Both the position numbers and the translations under genes were made by a program. The notes below the pieces were generated by a model. The model saw only the letters and a program-made list of their open reading frames with translations. It was not told the origin of the DNA and did no database searches. A stretch of 15,039 bases of DNA, taken from assembly GCA_934659445.1 (NCBI GenBank), contig CAKUHV010000036.1, forward strand, positions 1 through 15,039, read 5' to 3'. Below, one piece after another: positions 13,883 to 15,039 of this stretch; position 1 is the first letter of the stretch; each line of letters starts with the position of its first letter. The DNA comes from an uncultured Oscillospiraceae bacterium (GTDB taxonomy: Bacteria > Bacillota > Clostridia > Oscillospirales > Oscillospiraceae).

Positions 13883-15039
13883 ATGTCTCATACCGTCGAG
13901 CTGCTGTCCGTGGGCACCGAGCTGCTGCTGGGCAACATCGCCAACACCGACGCGCAGATGCTGTCCCAGGGGCTGTCCGCCCTTGGGCTGAACGTATACT
14001 ACCACACCGTGGTGGGGGACAACCCCCAGCGGGCCCGCGAGGCCGTGGCCATTGCCAAAAAGCGGGCGGACATCATCATCACCACCGGCGGCCTTGGCCC
14101 CACCTGCGACGATCTGACCAAGAACGTCCTGGCCGACGCCTTCGGCAAAAAGCTGGTGTTCCATGAGGAATCCGCCCAGCGCATCCGCGCCTACTTTGCC
14201 CGCACCGGCCGGAAGATGACGGACAACAACCTGCAGCAGGCCATGCTGCCCGAGGGCTGCACCGTGCTGGACAACGACTGGGGCACCGCCCCGGGCTGCG
14301 CCTTCGAGGCGGAGGGCGTCCACGTCATCATGCTGCCCGGTCCCCCCAGCGAGTGCCGCCCCATGTTCTACGAGCGGGCGGTGCCCTATCTGGCCCGCTT
14401 CTCCGAGGGGGTCATCGCCTCCCACACCCTGAAGCTGTTCGGCATCGGCGAGTCCGCCATGGAGGCCCAGCTGCGGGAGCAGATGAACGCCATGACCAAC
14501 CCCACTCTGGCCCCCTACGCCAAGGAGGGAGAGTGCGAGCTGCGGGTGACCGCCAAGGCGGCCACCATGGAGCAGGCTCAGGCCCTGCTGCTGCCCGCGG
14601 TGGAGCAGCTGAAAGGGCACTTCGGCCCCCTGGTCTACGGGGTGGACGTGGCCTCTCTGGAGGAGGTGGTCTTCGCCGGACTGAAGGAGAAGGGCCTGAC
14701 CCTGGGCACGGCGGAGAGCTGCACCGGCGGTCTGGTGGCCAAGCGCTTTACCGATCTGCCCGGCTCCTCTCAGGTGTTCAAGGGGGGCATCGTGGCCTAT
14801 ACCAACGAGATCAAGGAGAAGGTGCTGGGCGTCTCCCCCGCCGTGCTGGCGGAGCACAGCGCCGTCTCCCCCGAAGTGGCCCTGGCCATGGCGGAGGGCG
14901 CCCGGAGGCTGCTGGGCTGTGACATCGCCCTGTCTACCACCGGCGTGGCCGGACCGGACAGGGACGACCGGGGCCACGAGATCGGCACCATGTTCGTGGC
15001 CATCGCCACCCCCGAGGGCAGCCACGTCCGGGCCCTGAA
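13883..15039 (+). CDS. cinA: CinA family protein (competence/damage-inducible protein; cut by window end)
   Basis: CinA proteins join a MoaB/MogA-like domain with ADP-ribose pyrophosphatase-type activity to a C-terminal NMN deamidase (PncC) domain that salvages nicotinamide nucleotides. Of the usual roughly 410 residues, 385 are visible. The N-terminal domain shows [16 protein letters not shown] (9-24), [13 protein letters not shown] (67-79) and LPGPPSE (151-157). The C-terminal domain shows [13 protein letters not shown] (276-288), [10 protein letters not shown] (300-309) and STTGVAGPD (351-359). The SD AAGGAGG (13868-13874) is eight bases before the ATG. In many Firmicutes cinA lies directly before recA. 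Here recA is at the other end of the window and points the other way. Confidence 0.96.
   Translation, partial: MSHTVELLSVGTELLLGNIANTDAQMLSQGLSALGLNVYYHTVVGDNPQRAREAVAIAKKRADIIITTGGLGPTCDDLTKNVLADAFGKKLVFHEESAQRIRAYFARTGRKMTDNNLQQAMLPEGCTVLDNDWGTAPGCAFEAEGVHVIMLPGPPSECRPMFYERAVPYLARFSEGVIASHTLKLFGIGESAMEAQLREQMNAMTNPTLAPYAKEGECELRVTAKAATMEQAQALLLPAVEQLKGHFGPLVYGVDVASLEEVVFAGLKEKGLTLGTAESCTGGLVAKRFTDLPGSSQVFKGGIVAYTNEIKEKVLGVSPAVLAEHSAVSPEVALAMAEGARRLLGCDIALSTTGVAGPDRDDRGHEIGTMFVAIATPEGSHVRAL

Noticed and set aside
12197..15025. Very long open frame on the minus strand opposite tex and cinA
   Set aside because: It is antisense to two clearly homologous genes. Its composition is rich in Gly, His, Gln and Leu, typical of GC-rich shadow frames, and it lacks domain signatures.

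Overview
This 15 kb window looks like chromosomal core sequence from a GC-rich Firmicute, most likely of the Oscillospiraceae (Flavonifractor/Pseudoflavonifractor-like). This rests on the strong AAGGAGG-type ribosome binding sites, the DUF1385 (YqhQ)-prmC gene pair seen in Clostridia, TTGnnn/TAnAAT promoters, and short structured repeats of a kind I associate with GC-rich gut Clostridia. The genus is an inference. No tRNA, rRNA, CRISPR array, transposase or phage gene was seen.

Left part (1-7758), all on the minus strand and listed here in transcription order. A 45-residue membrane peptide gene (7758-7621) has its own promoter and terminator. It is followed by a conserved coiled-coil protein with an acidic tail (7421-6975), again with its own promoter and terminator. 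Next is a three-gene sensory cluster: a lipoprotein with calcium-loop-like repeats (6790-5399), an OmpR-family response regulator (5367-4672) and a HAMP-type sensor histidine kinase (4099-2672). Then come the membrane protein YqhQ (2595-1624), the release-factor methyltransferase PrmC (1383-520) and the start of recA (347-1, running off the window).

The regulator and its kinase are separated by about 570 bases packed with hairpin repeats. This spacer includes an exact 65-base duplicate of the 3' end of the response regulator gene, flanking a 157-base palindromic element. It is the most unusual part of the window. A second structured repeat, with two small hairpins inside a larger inverted repeat, lies between yqhQ and prmC.

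Right part (7759-15039). A second two-component system (response regulator 8014-8706, six-helix kinase 8709-10775) is transcribed on the plus strand, divergently from the 45-residue peptide gene. Its promoter region carries CTTAA boxes phased at multiples of 11 bases, as expected of an OmpR-type operator. A 16-bp bidirectional terminator separates it from a convergent Sir2-type NAD-dependent deacylase (minus). Divergent from that gene is the RNA-binding transcription accessory protein Tex (plus), followed by cinA with its own promoter, cut by the window end.

Functionally the window mixes housekeeping genes (recA, prmC, tex, cinA, sir2) with two signalling modules. Neither module sits next to an obvious transport or resistance target gene, so their stimuli cannot be read from context beyond the lipoprotein of the first and the divergent small peptide of the second.
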